Source: GWE2-42-39 sp034003625
GTDB lineage: Bacteria; Bacteroidota; Bacteroidia; Bacteroidales; Prolixibacteraceae
Length of the DNA: 64,000 bases
Direction: 5' to 3'
Assembly (NCBI GenBank): GCA_034003625.1
Contig: JAVEYG010000003.1
Coordinates: 1 to 64,000, forward strand
Below are positions 7,680-16,008 of the stretch, in pieces (the stretch's first letter is position 1; every line of letters starts with the position of its first letter). The notes beneath the pieces are model-generated. The model saw only the letters and a program-made list of their open reading frames with translations. It searched no databases and was not told the origin of the DNA. The translations under genes were made by a program, and so were the position numbers.

Positions 7680-8837
7680 ATGAACGCAATTTTAACAGAC
7701 AAACATCATCAGATCAGGCACGAGGTACGCCGTTTGGCCGAAGAAAAGATCAGCCCTCTGATCGGGGGATATGAAGCCCGCGAGGAATTTCCGGTGGAAC
7801 TGGTCAAAGAGATGGGGGCCGGCGGTTTGTTCGGGATGTACCTGCCGCCGCAATATGGAGGGCAAAACACGGATTATCTTTCGTACATCATTGCCGTGGA
7901 AGAGGTCTCGCGTATCGACAGTTCGATGGGTGCAACACTGGCTGCTCATAACTCGCTCGGGATTGGGCCGATTTACGAATTTGGGTCCGAAACCCAAAAA
8001 CAAAAATACCTGCCGGGACTTTGTACCGGTGATCGTTTGTGGGCTTTCGGCCTGACCGAAGAAAATGCCGGTTCAGACGCCAAAGGTGTGGAAACAACTG
8101 CCGTCACGGAAAACAGCAACTATCGTATCAACGGACATAAAAAATTCATTACCAACGGTGGTTCATCCATTGCTGCAGGAATTTCCATCGTGGCAATTAC
8201 CGGAGGAAAGGAAGGGGAAAAAGAATACACCGCCATTCTTATTGACCGCGAAACGCCCGGATTTGTACGTGAGCCTATGAAACGGAAATTAGTATGGCGT
8301 GCTGCCGATAACGCCATGTTGTATTTTAACGATTGCATAGTGCCTTTGGAAAATCAGTTGGGCGAAAAAGGACAAGGCCTGAAAATAATGTTGAGAACAC
8401 TTGATTCAGGTCGCTTGTCGATTGCCGCTATGGGACTGGGATTGGCCCAGGGCGCTTTCGAAATGGCACGAAAATATGCCCGGCAACGCAAACAATTTGG
8501 TAAAAGTTTATCCGGATTTCAGGTAATTTCATTTAAATTAGCCGACATGGCTTTGAAAATTGAGAACGCGCGAAACACCTTATACAATGCGTGTTGGCTC
8601 AAGGATCACGGTCATGCTTACGGGAAACAGGCGGCGATGGCGAAGCTGTATTGTTCGGAAATTGCACGCGAAGTAGCCGATGAAGCAGTTCAGGTATTCG
8701 GAGGAAACGGATTGTTTGCCAACCCCGAATGGCCGATCGAACGCTTTTACCGCGACCAGCGCCTGCTTCAGATAGGTGAAGGAACTTCCGAAATACTACG
8801 GATGGTGATTTCCCGTTCAATATTAAATGAAGAATAG
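7680..8837 (+). CDS. Acyl-CoA dehydrogenase (branched- or short-chain substrate)
   Basis: This 385-residue flavoprotein has the standard family signatures AFGLTEENAGSDA, KKFITNGG, ARQRKQFGKSLSGFQ, AVQVFGGNGLFANPEWPIERFYRDQR and GEGTSEI. Context suggests it oxidises isovaleryl-CoA to 3-methylcrotonyl-CoA, supplying the carboxylase encoded upstream. One feature argues for caution. The family catalytic base (Glu367 in bacterial short-chain enzymes) is present here in GEGTSE at residue 367. Classical isovaleryl-CoA dehydrogenases have Gly/Ala there and place the base elsewhere. The enzyme may be a general short/branched-chain dehydrogenase. It sits 51 nt after liuD and 6 nt before fni. Confidence 0.88.
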   Translation: MNAILTDKHHQIRHEVRRLAEEKISPLIGGYEAREEFPVELVKEMGAGGLFGMYLPPQYGGQNTDYLSYIIAVEEVSRIDSSMGATLAAHNSLGIGPIYEFGSETQKQKYLPGLCTGDRLWAFGLTEENAGSDAKGVETTAVTENSNYRINGHKKFITNGGSSIAAGISIVAITGGKEGEKEYTAILIDRETPGFVREPMKRKLVWRAADNAMLYFNDCIVPLENQLGEKGQGLKIMLRTLDSGRLSIAAMGLGLAQGAFEMARKYARQRKQFGKSLSGFQVISFKLADMALKIENARNTLYNACWLKDHGHAYGKQAAMAKLYCSEIAREVADEAVQVFGGNGLFANPEWPIERFYRDQRLLQIGEGTSEILRMVISRSILNEE

Positions 8838-8843
8838 TGTATC

Positions 8844-9848
8844 ATGAACCAGGATCGGAAATCGGACCATATTCAACTGGCGCTTGAATCGCAGGGGAGC
8901 CTGAAGGAACACGAACGGCGGTTTATTTACGAACCAATGTTGTCGGCCCACCCCGGAGAAGAGGACCATCCTTTTCAGTTTCTGGGAAAAACCCTGCATT
9001 TCCCGCTGTGGATTTCAAGTATGACGGGCGGAACCCCCGCTGCCCGGAAAATCAATGAAAACCTGGCGCAGGTCTGTGCTGAATTTGGATTGGGAATGGG
9101 ATTGGGCTCGTGCCGGAAGATTTTATCCGATCATACCGATTTTGCCGATTTCGACTGGCGCGATACGGTCGGGAAAGACCGCCCCTTTTTTGCCAACTTA
9201 GGTATTGCACAGGTGGAGCAACTTTTTGAAAAAGGACAGCAAAATGCCATGCAAGACTTAGTTGAAAATCTCCGTGCCGATGGGCTGATCATTCATGTTA
9301 ACCCACTTCAGGAATGGTTTCAGCCGGAGGGTGATCAAATTAAAAAAATGCCGGTTGAAACGATAGAACAGGTGCTGGCAGCATTCGGGTTTCCTGTCAT
9401 TGTAAAGGAAGTGGGGCAGGGGATGGGGCCCGAAAGTTTACGCCGCCTGCTGAAACTACCGTTAGCGGCTATCGAATTTGCGGCGTATGGAGGCACCAAC
9501 TTCTCGAAACTGGAATTGGCCCGTACGAAAGGGAAAGAGGTTTTTGAACCCTTCATCCGGGTGGGGCAAACGTCCCTCCAAATGGTGCAGGATGTAAATG
9601 GACTGGTTGCCTCGGAAAGCGGGTTGAAGTGCCGTCAACTGATTATTTCCGGTGGAATTAAAAACGCGCTTGACGGATATTTTTATACCGGGATGAGCCA
9701 TCTGCCGGCCATCTTTGGTATGGCTTCGGCAGTGCTTCAACCTGCCGCCGAATCGTACGAAGCGTTGAAGAAATTTATGGAACAACAAATAGAACAATAT
9801 CAACTGGCAAAAGCATTCTTGAAAATAAACTTCGATTATGCAGAATAG
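8844..9848 (+). CDS. fni: Type 2 isopentenyl-diphosphate delta-isomerase (FMN-dependent)
   Basis: The 334-residue protein interconverts IPP and DMAPP using reduced FMN and Mg2+. It begins RKSDHIQLAL, as the family does, and shows LWISSMTGGTPAARKINENLA, GLGMGLGSCR, FFANLGIAQ, IIHVNPLQEWFQPEGD (the substrate/Mg-binding region), VIVKEVGQGMG and LIISGGIKNALDGY. The length is typical. It overlaps the HMG-CoA reductase start by 11 nt, so the two are translationally coupled. It is the first mevalonate-pathway gene after the leucine genes, although it catalyses the last step of the route. Confidence 0.93.
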   Translation: MNQDRKSDHIQLALESQGSLKEHERRFIYEPMLSAHPGEEDHPFQFLGKTLHFPLWISSMTGGTPAARKINENLAQVCAEFGLGMGLGSCRKILSDHTDFADFDWRDTVGKDRPFFANLGIAQVEQLFEKGQQNAMQDLVENLRADGLIIHVNPLQEWFQPEGDQIKKMPVETIEQVLAAFGFPVIVKEVGQGMGPESLRRLLKLPLAAIEFAAYGGTNFSKLELARTKGKEVFEPFIRVGQTSLQMVQDVNGLVASESGLKCRQLIISGGIKNALDGYFYTGMSHLPAIFGMASAVLQPAAESYEALKKFMEQQIEQYQLAKAFLKINFDYAE

Positions 9849-11166
9849 AAAACTCATTCGTGATTTTTCAAAACGAAACAAAGAACAGCGCATCGATTTC
9901 CTGATTGAGCGCCTCGGGTTGACTGAGCAAACTCGCAACTGGTTGTATACGTTTGAGTCAGATAACAGTGATTTTCAACGTATCATTGATGAATTGAGCG
10001 AAAATCCGGTTTCCAATTACCATATTCCTTTTTGTATTGCCCCGAATTTTCTGGTTGACGGTATTTACCGCACCTTGCCATTGGTGACCGAAGAAAGTTC
10101 GGTAGTGGCCGCTTTGGGCAAAGCGGCTGGTTTCTGGGCCGAAAGAGGCGGTTTTCGTACCCGGATTATAGGTACTGAGAAAAAAGGCCAGGTCCATTTT
10201 AAATGGAAGGGAAATCCGGAGAAACTCATTTCGGTTTTTCCTGAAATCCGGGAGAAACTGATCGCCGACAGCTTCGAAATTACCGCCCGGATGGAAGCCC
10301 GCGGTGGTGGCATTACTTCGATCGGATTGCGGCATCTGCCCGAAATCCTGCCTGCTTATTACCAGTTGGATGTTTCGTTTGAAACAATAGACGCCATGGG
10401 AGCCAACTTTATCAATTCGGCATTGGAGAAACTGGCGGCATCTCTCCTGCAACTGTTTGCTGAAGACAGACGTTTCTCAGGCGATGAAAGGGAAGCTGAG
10501 ATCATCATGTCCATTCTGTCGAATTATGCGCCCGGCTGTCGGGTGAAAGTATGGGTGGAATGTGCGGTTTCCGACCTTGCCGGATTGGATGGCATCCCGG
10601 ATTTTGCCGGAAAGTTTGTAGAAGCAGTACACATTGCACGCCACGATATCTCGCGGGCGGTGACTCACAACAAAGGTATTCTCAACGGGATGGATGCGCT
10701 CGCCATCGCTACCGGAAACGATTTCCGGGCCATTGAAGCAGGGGCGCATGCCTTTGCCTCGCGAAACGGGCAATATGCCGCGTTAAGTAAGGCCTTTATC
10801 GAAGAAACGATGTTCCGCTTTGAAATGGAAGTTCCACTGGCGGTAGGAGTGGTTGGCGGTATTACCAAAGTGCATCCGCTGGCCGCCTTCGCACTGACAA
10901 TTCTCGACAACCCGTCTGCTGTGCAATTAATGGGCTACATGGCGGTTGCCGGGCTGGCTTCCAATTTTGCAGCCGTACGTGCCCTGATCACGAATGGTAT
11001 TCAGCGTGGTCACATGAAAATGCACCTCAGCAATGTTTTAAATCAATTACAGGTTTCGGAAACGGAAAGAGCCGAAATCCAGGAACATTTTGCCGACAAA
11101 ACGGTTTCTTATTCAGAAGTGGAAAACTTTTTGAACAGGAAACGGAATGCTGAAACCATCAGTTAA
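9838..11166 (+). CDS. mvaA: Hydroxymethylglutaryl-CoA reductase, class II
   Basis: The 442-residue enzyme reduces HMG-CoA to mevalonate in the cytosol. There are no membrane segments, so it is the soluble class II form. Catalytic elements are all visible: EESSVVAA (Glu85/86 region), DAMGAN (185-190), HDISRAVTHNKGI with Lys279, the Asp295 region (GNDFRAIE) and the C-terminal GHMKMHL with His392. EVPLAVGVVGG is also diagnostic. No HMG-CoA synthase gene is linked. The operon instead encodes the enzymes that make HMG-CoA from leucine. It overlaps fni by 11 nt and the next kinase by 20 nt. Confidence 0.94.
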   Translation: MQNRKLIRDFSKRNKEQRIDFLIERLGLTEQTRNWLYTFESDNSDFQRIIDELSENPVSNYHIPFCIAPNFLVDGIYRTLPLVTEESSVVAALGKAAGFWAERGGFRTRIIGTEKKGQVHFKWKGNPEKLISVFPEIREKLIADSFEITARMEARGGGITSIGLRHLPEILPAYYQLDVSFETIDAMGANFINSALEKLAASLLQLFAEDRRFSGDEREAEIIMSILSNYAPGCRVKVWVECAVSDLAGLDGIPDFAGKFVEAVHIARHDISRAVTHNKGILNGMDALAIATGNDFRAIEAGAHAFASRNGQYAALSKAFIEETMFRFEMEVPLAVGVVGGITKVHPLAAFALTILDNPSAVQLMGYMAVAGLASNFAAVRALITNGIQRGHMKMHLSNVLNQLQVSETERAEIQEHFADKTVSYSEVENFLNRKRNAETIS

Positions 11167-12118
11167 TCTTTTTGCGAACGGGAAACTCATTCTTACCGCC
11201 GAATATTTTGTATTACACGGGGCCAAAGCGTTGGCATTGCCTGTGAAATACGGCCAGTCGCTGACGGTTTCCCCTTATTCTGAAAGCGCTGAACAACCCG
11301 ATAAACTCCAAACTTCCGGTGCTGGTTCTGCTTTCAAATGGAAATCATATTTTAAAGATAGGCTTTGGTTTTCTGCCAAACTGGACGCAACTGATTTTGA
11401 TATAATTCAAAGCAGTGATTTGCGAACAGCGGAAACTCTGGTGCAACTATTGGAAACGGTAAAAGTATTGAACCCTGGATTTATGATTGAGCCGGGAACA
11501 GAAATAAAAACGGAGCTTGATTTTGATCCGCAGTGGGGGCTTGGAAGTAGCAGTACGCTTGTATCCAATCTGGCTGAATGGGCCGGGGTTGATCCGTTTG
11601 TATTGAACGAAAAGGTGTTTCGGGGTTCGGGATTCGACATTGCATGCGCCAGCGCAAACGGGCCGGTTTTTTATACAAACGGGCAGAAAGCAGATCCTGT
11701 AGAATTGAATTATCTGTTTACCGAAAATTTATTTCTGGTGTATTCCGGGAAAAAGCAGGCGACCCGGGAGGCCATTTCGCGAAGAAATGCAAACGTACCG
11801 AATGAAAAGATTGCAGAAATCTCATTGTTGACGGAGAAATTTGCAAGCTGTTCTGATCTGGGCGAATTTCAGCAATTAATCCATAGGCACGAGAAAGAAG
11901 TGGGAAAGCTGATCGGACAGGTTCCGGTACAGAAACGGTTATTTTCTGATTTTCAGGGAGCTATTAAGTCGCTGGGTGCGTGGGGTGGCGATTTTTTGTT
12001 GGCGGCCACGGAATGGGATACTGAAAAGTTGTATGGTTATTTTGCAGAAAAAGGGATGACCGAAGTGTTTCGGTGGAGAGATATGGTGAAATACAGAGTT
12101 TTGGACAACCTCGGCTAA
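11147..12118 (+). CDS. GHMP-family kinase (candidate phosphomevalonate kinase)
   Basis: This 323-residue GHMP kinase has FANGKLILTAEYFVLHGAKALALP at the N-terminus (the GEY-type motif 1, with TAEY in place of GEY). The glycine-rich ATP loop is WGLGSSST (130-137), followed by GSGFDIACASANGP (about 166-179) and a C-terminal LGAWGGDFLLAA. It resembles the GYDIA-type GHMP kinases found beside mevalonate genes in Bacteroidota. The pathway needs a mevalonate kinase and a phosphomevalonate kinase, and the operon encodes exactly two GHMP kinases besides the decarboxylase. Because 13744 looks more like mevalonate kinase, this one is the likely phosphomevalonate kinase. That assignment is inference. 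Its start lies 20 nt inside the reductase gene. Confidence 0.8.
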   Translation: MLKPSVNLFANGKLILTAEYFVLHGAKALALPVKYGQSLTVSPYSESAEQPDKLQTSGAGSAFKWKSYFKDRLWFSAKLDATDFDIIQSSDLRTAETLVQLLETVKVLNPGFMIEPGTEIKTELDFDPQWGLGSSSTLVSNLAEWAGVDPFVLNEKVFRGSGFDIACASANGPVFYTNGQKADPVELNYLFTENLFLVYSGKKQATREAISRRNANVPNEKIAEISLLTEKFASCSDLGEFQQLIHRHEKEVGKLIGQVPVQKRLFSDFQGAIKSLGAWGGDFLLAATEWDTEKLYGYFAEKGMTEVFRWRDMVKYRVLDNLG

Positions 12119-12130
12119 AAACGAAGAAAT

Positions 12131-13177
12131 ATGAACCAAAGAATGGTGAAAAATATTAAAGTTGCCTGGCAGTGCCCGTCGAACATTGCACTGGTAAAAT
12201 ATTGGGGTAAAAGGCATTTTCAGTTGCCTGAAAACCCGTCGTTGAGTTTTAGCCTGAAAAGTTCATTCAGTGAAACATCCCTGGAAATTATTCCCGGCGG
12301 ATTAGGAAAAGTGAGTTTTAGCTTTGACGGGCGTGAATCTTCGTTCGGGAAACGGGTGGAAGCGTTTATTCAATACTTGTCGCAGGAATGCCCGTGGATG
12401 CGGAAAGCCGGTTTTCAGGTAGCCAGTAAAAATACCTTTCCGCATTCTGCCGGAATTGCCTCGTCGGCCAGCGCTTTTGGTTCGCTCGCTTTGTGCCTGG
12501 CCGATATCGACCAGCAGATCAGGGGCACGGAAGCAGGTCTGGGCGACATTCAGCTTTTGGCATCCCGCTGGGCACGAATGGGAAGCGGTAGCGCCTGCCG
12601 TTCGGTGTATGGCGGCTTTTCATTGTGGGGCAGGACCAGCCTTTTTGAGTCTTCCGGTGACGAATATGCCATTCCGTTAAACAATATGGTTCACCCGGTA
12701 TTCAGGGAATTGAAAAATGCTGTGTTGCTTGTGAGCCCGGACGAAAAAAAAGTTTCAAGTTCGGACGGGCACAAGTTGATGGAGGATAACCTGTTTAAGC
12801 GTTCGCGTATTGCCCAGGCACACGAGCATCTACACCGTTTGTATCTCAGTTTGCTTACCGGCGACAAGCAATCTTTCATTGAAATTGCCGAAGCCGAGGC
12901 CCTGTCGTTGCATGCCATGATGCTGACTTCAAAACCGCCGTATATTTTGCTGAAACCAAACAGTATAGAAATAATTCAGAAAGTGAAGCAGTTCAGGGAA
13001 CAGACGGGAATTCCGCTGGGCTATACCATCGATGCGGGGCCAAACATCCATTTGTTGTATTTTACGGAGAACAAAACCGGGGTGCAAACGTTTATCGAAA
13101 GGGATTTATTGAACTATTGTGAAGGCCGGCACTGGATTGATGACGGGATCGGAGAAGGGCCGCTTAAGGTTTTATGA
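12131..13177 (+). CDS. mvaD: Diphosphomevalonate decarboxylase
   Basis: This 348-residue GHMP-superfamily enzyme performs ATP-dependent decarboxylation of mevalonate 5-diphosphate to IPP. Clear signatures are PSNIALVKYWGKR (YWGKR at 24-28), PENPSLSFSL, the phosphate loop HSAGIASSASAFGSLA (105-120), ARMGSGSACRSVYGGF (148-162) and TIDAGPNIHLLY near residue 300 with its catalytic-type Asp. These distinguish a decarboxylase from a kinase. Its stop is directly followed by the next ATG (13178). It is co-transcribed with the reductase and the two kinases. Confidence 0.93.
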   Translation: MNQRMVKNIKVAWQCPSNIALVKYWGKRHFQLPENPSLSFSLKSSFSETSLEIIPGGLGKVSFSFDGRESSFGKRVEAFIQYLSQECPWMRKAGFQVASKNTFPHSAGIASSASAFGSLALCLADIDQQIRGTEAGLGDIQLLASRWARMGSGSACRSVYGGFSLWGRTSLFESSGDEYAIPLNNMVHPVFRELKNAVLLVSPDEKKVSSSDGHKLMEDNLFKRSRIAQAHEHLHRLYLSLLTGDKQSFIEIAEAEALSLHAMMLTSKPPYILLKPNSIEIIQKVKQFREQTGIPLGYTIDAGPNIHLLYFTENKTGVQTFIERDLLNYCEGRHWIDDGIGEGPLKVL

Positions 13178-13747
13178 ATGCAGCAACATGGGAAAATGGA
13201 AACTATGGAACGAAAAGTTATTTTGTTTATTGCCATGAGTTTAGATGGCTATATCGCAAAACCGGACGACGATATATCATTTTTGTCGATGGTGGGACAG
13301 GAAGGCGAAGACTATGGATATGCCAGTTTTGTGAAAAATGTGGACACGGTTATCTGGGGCCGGAGAACCTACGAAAAAGTGTTGTCATTTGGTGTTGAGT
13401 TCCCGCATGCTGGCAGAAATGTGTTTGTCATGACATCGAAGCCGCTGCAGGATTACGGCCCGGTAAGATTTTATTCCGGCAGTGTAAAAGAACTTATTGA
13501 AAGGCTGAAAAGGCAGGACGGCAAGAATATTTATGTGGACGGGGGTTCCGTTCTGGTCAATGAAATGCTGAGATATCAGTTGATTGACGAATTTTACATT
13601 TCAGTGATCCCCATTCTCCTGGGCGATGGGATTCCGCTTTTCAGAAAAGGAATACCGGAACAAAAGCTGAAACTGGCCGGATCGCAACATTTTGAAAAAG
13701 GGCTGGTTCAAATGCACTATGTACGGACTGTAAATGAAACGGAATGA
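13178..13747 (+). CDS. RibD C-terminal/dihydrofolate-reductase-like protein
   Basis: The 189-residue protein has the RibD-C/YwjB-type reductase fold: VILFIAMSLDGYIAKPDDD, VIWGRRTYEKV, NVFVMTSKPL, IYVDGGSVLVNEMLRYQLIDEFYISVIPILLGDGIPLF. The family binds NADPH, and most members have no assigned substrate. ATG 13178 abuts the mvaD stop, but homologues usually start at the MERKVILF Met (13205). The stop overlaps the mevalonate kinase start as ATGA, so it is embedded in and translationally coupled to the mevalonate genes. No known step of the pathway needs such a reductase. Confidence 0.82.
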   Translation: MQQHGKMETMERKVILFIAMSLDGYIAKPDDDISFLSMVGQEGEDYGYASFVKNVDTVIWGRRTYEKVLSFGVEFPHAGRNVFVMTSKPLQDYGPVRFYSGSVKELIERLKRQDGKNIYVDGGSVLVNEMLRYQLIDEFYISVIPILLGDGIPLFRKGIPEQKLKLAGSQHFEKGLVQMHYVRTVNETE

Positions 13748-14652
13748 GAGAATTTAAATCGAAATTGTTGCTTTTTGGCGAATACGGGTTGATGAAAGGG
13801 GCCCATGCGCTGAGTATGCCTTTTGCTGAATTCAGTGGGAAGCTGAGTCTCGAAAAGTCACCGGGTTCGGAAGAAAGCAACCGTTCGCTGAGGTTTTTTT
13901 TGCGCCATTTACAACGGAATAAGATCAATGTAAAATTAAATTTTCCCCTTGACCTGGACCGTTTTTATGCCGATACCGAACAAGGCCTCTGGTTCGATTC
14001 CAACATTCCGCAACAATACGGTGTAGGCAGTTCCGGCGCTTTGGTCGCTGCGTTATACGATCAGTATTCGACTATCCGCACCGCGCAAATCCCTGATGAT
14101 TCACTGCCCATTGACCATTTAAAGGCCGATTTTGCCATTCTCGAATCGTATTTTCACGGAACCAGTTCGGGTCTGGATCCGCTGGTTTCGTACCTCGACC
14201 GCCCGGTGTTGCTGAAGCATTCCAACGACCTGAAAACAGTCCCGATGGGGCGGCACCAACAGATCAAACTGTTCCTGGTCGACACCAAAATATGTGGTCC
14301 CACTGCCCCAATGGTGAATTATTTTATACGGAAAGTCAACCAAAGCTGGTTTCTGCAAAAGTTAGTCAGCCATTTTATCCCGGTGAACGACTTTTGCATT
14401 GAGCATTTTCTAAGCGGCGATCCCGATTTATTTTTTCCTGAAATGTACAAATTAGTCGATTTTCAGCTTCGCCACCTGAAGCGGATGATTCCCGCGAAAT
14501 ACCGGAAGATGATCCGCGAAAGCCTCGAAAACAAGCTCTTCATCAAATTACTGGGTTCGGGCGGCGGCGGTTACCTTCTGGGTTTTGCTTCCAGCGAAAA
14601 AAGCATCGACGATTTCTCGAAACGATACCAGTTGGAGGTGATCCGGATATAA
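13744..14652 (+). CDS. mvk: Mevalonate kinase (GHMP family)
   Basis: This 302-residue GHMP kinase would phosphorylate mevalonate with ATP. It starts FKSKLLLFGEYGLMKGAHALSMP (motif 1). It has the ATP loop QYGVGSSGALVAALY (91-105), HGTSSGLDPLVSYLDRPVL (138-156, the HGxxSGxD segment carrying the catalytic Asp of mevalonate kinases) and a C-terminal KLLGSGGGGYLLGF loop (motif 3). The match is better than for the GHMP kinase at 11147, so mevalonate kinase is the preferred call. It is the last gene of the 11.5-kb plus-strand operon. An imperfect hairpin follows before the convergent DUF4010 gene. Confidence 0.85.
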   Translation: MREFKSKLLLFGEYGLMKGAHALSMPFAEFSGKLSLEKSPGSEESNRSLRFFLRHLQRNKINVKLNFPLDLDRFYADTEQGLWFDSNIPQQYGVGSSGALVAALYDQYSTIRTAQIPDDSLPIDHLKADFAILESYFHGTSSGLDPLVSYLDRPVLLKHSNDLKTVPMGRHQQIKLFLVDTKICGPTAPMVNYFIRKVNQSWFLQKLVSHFIPVNDFCIEHFLSGDPDLFFPEMYKLVDFQLRHLKRMIPAKYRKMIRESLENKLFIKLLGSGGGGYLLGFASSEKSIDDFSKRYQLEVIRI

Positions 14653-14659
14653 AAGGATA

Positions 14660-14726
14660 GATTGCACCTCGCCGGGATCAGCGAATTAACCGGGGAATAA
14701 CAAACCGGAAATTTCAGGTTGCAATC
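14660..14726. terminator. Imperfect hairpin between convergent mvk and DUF4010 genes
   Basis: GATTGCACCT (14660-14669) pairs with AGGTTGCAATC (14716-14726) with one bulged base. The loop also holds complementary CCGG pieces. It lies exactly between the two convergent stop codons but lacks a clear U-tract, so a terminator role is only likely. Confidence 0.35.
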
Positions 14727-16008
14727 AGTTCATCAGAAAAACGACAAACGAAATAAGCAAGCCGGCAACAACCAGGCCGGTAAAACATAAGGCCAATGGT
14801 TTTTTCGATTCCCTGCTGCTCAGCGAAACGGCATACACCATCTTCATCAGGTTGTTGCTATTGGTAGCATTAATAATGGCCAACACGATGGTCATATTCA
14901 AGATCCCGGAATGCGGCTGCAGGAGGTACAAAAGAAAGGGATCGACGTCAAACACCCCCACCACAAAAGCAAGCCCTGTAACCCCGCCGCTTCCGTAATG
15001 TTTCATCACACTTTCGGTAACAAGGGCAAAAGCCACGAACAAAATACCAAAAATGGTTGCTGTGCGCAGTTCCAACGGGTTTTTTTCAGCAGGTTTCTCA
15101 CCGGGGACAGGAACCGGTACCGAACTATCTTTTCCTTTCAGTGCAACAACTTTCGACAGGCCAAAAGCCACGCCAAACATCAGCAGGAAAGGAATGGTGA
15201 GCATCCGCCCAATCGACTGATTGAACAGGTAGGCCAACACCAGCACCCGAAGGTACATCATCCCGTTGGCCAGCATGATGGCCGAGACCGACTGCAAACC
15301 GGTGCCTTCTTTTTTCTCGCGCCGGGCAAGGATCACCGTAGTAGCCGTGCTGCTGTAGATACCGCCCAAAAAGCCGGTCAGCATTAAGCCGGAATCGGGG
15401 AAAATAAATTTTTTGATAAGGTAACTGATGTATGAAATGCCTGAAACAACCACGATTGCCAGCCATATCGTGTAGGGTGAAACGGGTATCATCCCGGAAA
15501 TATTTTCGGATGGCAGCAAAGGCAAAATAATTCCCGCAAAAGCAATGAACTTGGCCAGCGTGATAAATTCTTCTTCCGAAGCTTTTTTCGAAAGCGAAAT
15601 AAACTGGCTTTTCAATTCGGTTAAAATGAGGATGGACACTACAAATGAAAGTACCAGCCAGATGGGTTGGGTAAAAACCAGTACCGGGATGCAATACGTA
15701 AGCAAGGCCAGGATGGAGGTAGTCAGCCCGAAATTCCGGTTCAGCCTGATCTTCAGGAAATATTGAATACCCAACAGGAAGCCGATGATTATAAAGCCGG
15801 CAAGAAAAGGCACAAAATTATCTTTTCCGGTTAAATACAGAATGTAGCCCAGCAGGCCGATGAATGTAAACGTGCGGTCGGTACCAAACAGTTGTTTCTC
15901 GTCGTCTTCGAGATGCAGGCGGCGCTGCCCGAGGCCGATCAACAGGGAAAAAACCAGCACCAGGAAAAAATTGTTGATTTCAGCCGGGATATAATTCTGT
16001 ATGTCCAT
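14725..16008 (-). CDS. DUF4010 / MgtC-like integral membrane protein
   Basis: The 427-residue polytopic protein has about a dozen hydrophobic helices. An N-terminal MgtC/SapB-type half includes LIGLGQRRLHLEDD (charged loop) and RTFTFIGLLGYIL, and a C-terminal DUF4010 half includes GFLGGIYSSTATTVILARR and GVTGLAFVVGVFDVDPFLLYLLQ. Start 16008 (MDIQNYIPAEINN) is preferred over 16119, because the longer form adds 37 residues unlike the family and runs into a gene relic. The transported or sensed substrate is unknown. It converges on the mevalonate operon and appears unrelated to it. Confidence 0.82.
   Translation of the reverse strand: MDIQNYIPAEINNFFLVLVFSLLIGLGQRRLHLEDDEKQLFGTDRTFTFIGLLGYILYLTGKDNFVPFLAGFIIIGFLLGIQYFLKIRLNRNFGLTTSILALLTYCIPVLVFTQPIWLVLSFVVSILILTELKSQFISLSKKASEEEFITLAKFIAFAGIILPLLPSENISGMIPVSPYTIWLAIVVVSGISYISYLIKKFIFPDSGLMLTGFLGGIYSSTATTVILARREKKEGTGLQSVSAIMLANGMMYLRVLVLAYLFNQSIGRMLTIPFLLMFGVAFGLSKVVALKGKDSSVPVPVPGEKPAEKNPLELRTATIFGILFVAFALVTESVMKHYGSGGVTGLAFVVGVFDVDPFLLYLLQPHSGILNMTIVLAIINATNSNNLMKMVYAVSLSSRESKKPLALCFTGLVVAGLLISFVVFLMN

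Noticed and set aside
14911..15694. Long frames on both strands inside the DUF4010 gene (158 and 189 codons)
   Set aside because: Composition is typical of shadow frames and no homology is visible. The membrane protein explains the region.
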